Shown one piece after another: positions 63,582-64,000 of a DNA stretch of 64,000 bases. Position 1 is the first letter of the stretch. Every line of letters begins with the position of its first letter. This stretch comes from Bog-756 sp963703145 (GTDB taxonomy: Bacteria > Actinomycetota > Acidimicrobiia > Acidimicrobiales > RAAP-2), in NCBI GenBank assembly GCA_963703145.1, contig OY969793.1:4030001-4094000 (forward strand). Direction: 5' to 3'. Below the pieces are notes generated by a model. It searched no databases and was not told where the DNA came from. It saw only the letters and a list, made by a program, of their open reading frames with translations. The position numbers and the translations under genes are program-made.

Positions 63582-64000
63582 TCAGTCGTCGGGTTCGGCG
63601 ATGATCGAGACGGTGTTGTACCCGCCCATGCCGATCGAGGCCTTCACCATGGGGCCCGGCACCCGCGGGGTGTGGCCGTCGACCAGTTTGGGGTGGCCCG
63701 GGGCCACCTGGCGCGGGGCGGGGATGTAGCCGGTCTGGAAGGCGTACAGCGTGGCCAGGATCTCGACGGCGGCGGCGGCCGACTGGCAGTGGCCGACCAG
63801 GGGCTTGACCGAGAACACCCCGTGCGCGTCCGGGAGGAGCTCATCGAGGACGCGAGCCTCGGCGGCATCGCCGGTGCCGGTCCCGGTGCCATGGGCGTTG
63901 AGGTAGGCGATGTCCTCGGCCGGCACCCCGGAGTCAGCGAGCGCCAGTCGAAAGCAGCGGAACATCTCCTTCAGGTCCGGGGCCACGCTCACCAGGTGGC
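63582..64000 (-). CDS. Beta-ketoacyl-ACP synthase, 3' part (5' end outside window)
   Basis: The frame is open to the window edge, so only the C-terminal about 138 residues are seen. NAHGTGTGTGD holds a catalytic histidine of the KAS I/II fold; VKPLVGHCQSAAAAVE contains the conserved Lys and second His (usually SxKxxxGHxxGAAG); the end GMGGYNTVSIIAEPDD is close to the family GGxNxxLxF ending. It is probably a FabF-type or polyketide ketosynthase; the missing active-site Cys region is outside the window. A GTG at 63992 is inside the domain and not the real start. Confidence 0.8.
   Translation of the reverse strand, partial: HLVSVAPDLKEMFRCFRLALADSGVPAEDIAYLNAHGTGTGTGDAAEARVLDELLPDAHGVFSVKPLVGHCQSAAAAVEILATLYAFQTGYIPAPRQVAPGHPKLVDGHTPRVPGPMVKASIGMGGYNTVSIIAEPDD

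Overview
The window is a 64 kb stretch of very GC-rich chromosomal DNA from an aerobic, heterotrophic actinobacterium. Several features point to the class Acidimicrobiia rather than to streptomycetes or mycobacteria, though this is an inference from gene content, not a phylogeny. They are the cta/qcr respiratory genes, many acyl-CoA dehydrogenases, an F420-type (LLM) oxidoreductase, a HelD/HelR-type RNA polymerase recycling factor, and secreted proteins built from 'GYWLVASDGGIFxFGDA' repeats. Codon use is uniformly GC-rich. I see no tRNA, rRNA, CRISPR array, transposase or phage gene, and no gap above 300 bases without a gene.

Layout. 1-8 kb: a membrane protein cut by the window edge, an SCO6745-family protein, a large phosphatidylglycerol lysyltransferase-like membrane protein, acetyl-CoA synthetase and a HAD phosphatase. 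8-13.5 kb: heme operon hemE-hemH-hemY followed by lnt, all on the minus strand. 13.7-16 kb: helD/helR. 16-24.4 kb: the aerobic respiratory supercomplex genes ctaE-qcrC-qcrA-qcrB (plus) and ctaC-ctaD-ctaF (minus), flanking a PrmC-like methyltransferase. 24.4-32.9 kb: an MBL-fold hydrolase, tatA, small membrane proteins, enoyl-CoA hydratase, thiolase-like protein, GH1 glycosidase, nitronate monooxygenase and a DUF5522 protein. 33-40.6 kb: an MFS exporter, a PLP enzyme, a TetR-ABC transporter operon, a second TetR and a cyclase-family hydrolase. 40.7-64 kb: two secreted six-repeat proteins (one with a CAP domain, one with a CHAP domain), an aldehyde dehydrogenase, two amidohydrolases, two acyl-CoA dehydrogenase pairs, a thiolase, an SDR, an LLM oxidoreductase, an MscS channel, a vapC remnant, an SGNH-like protein, a PAS-GGDEF-EAL protein and the 3' end of a ketosynthase gene.

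How the genes work together. The heme operon, cta/qcr genes and acs fit aerobic respiration of acetate and fatty acids. The strongest new pattern is one 15-bp palindrome, CTGAC-GGTNN-GTCAG, found in four control regions between 43.9 and 59.1 kb: aldehyde dehydrogenase, D-aminoacylase-like amidohydrolase, the amidohydrolase/ACAD/ACAD/LLM operon, and the divergent ACAD pair/thiolase region. I read it as the operator of a local catabolic regulon, probably TetR-controlled.

A caution on sequence quality: ctaE, qcrC and the CAP-domain protein, probably mscS, and the end of the vapC remnant each read correctly only if one inserted base, always placeable in a G/C stretch, is removed. ctaE and qcrC should be essential to this respiratory chain, so at least part of this pattern is more likely assembly error than gene loss.
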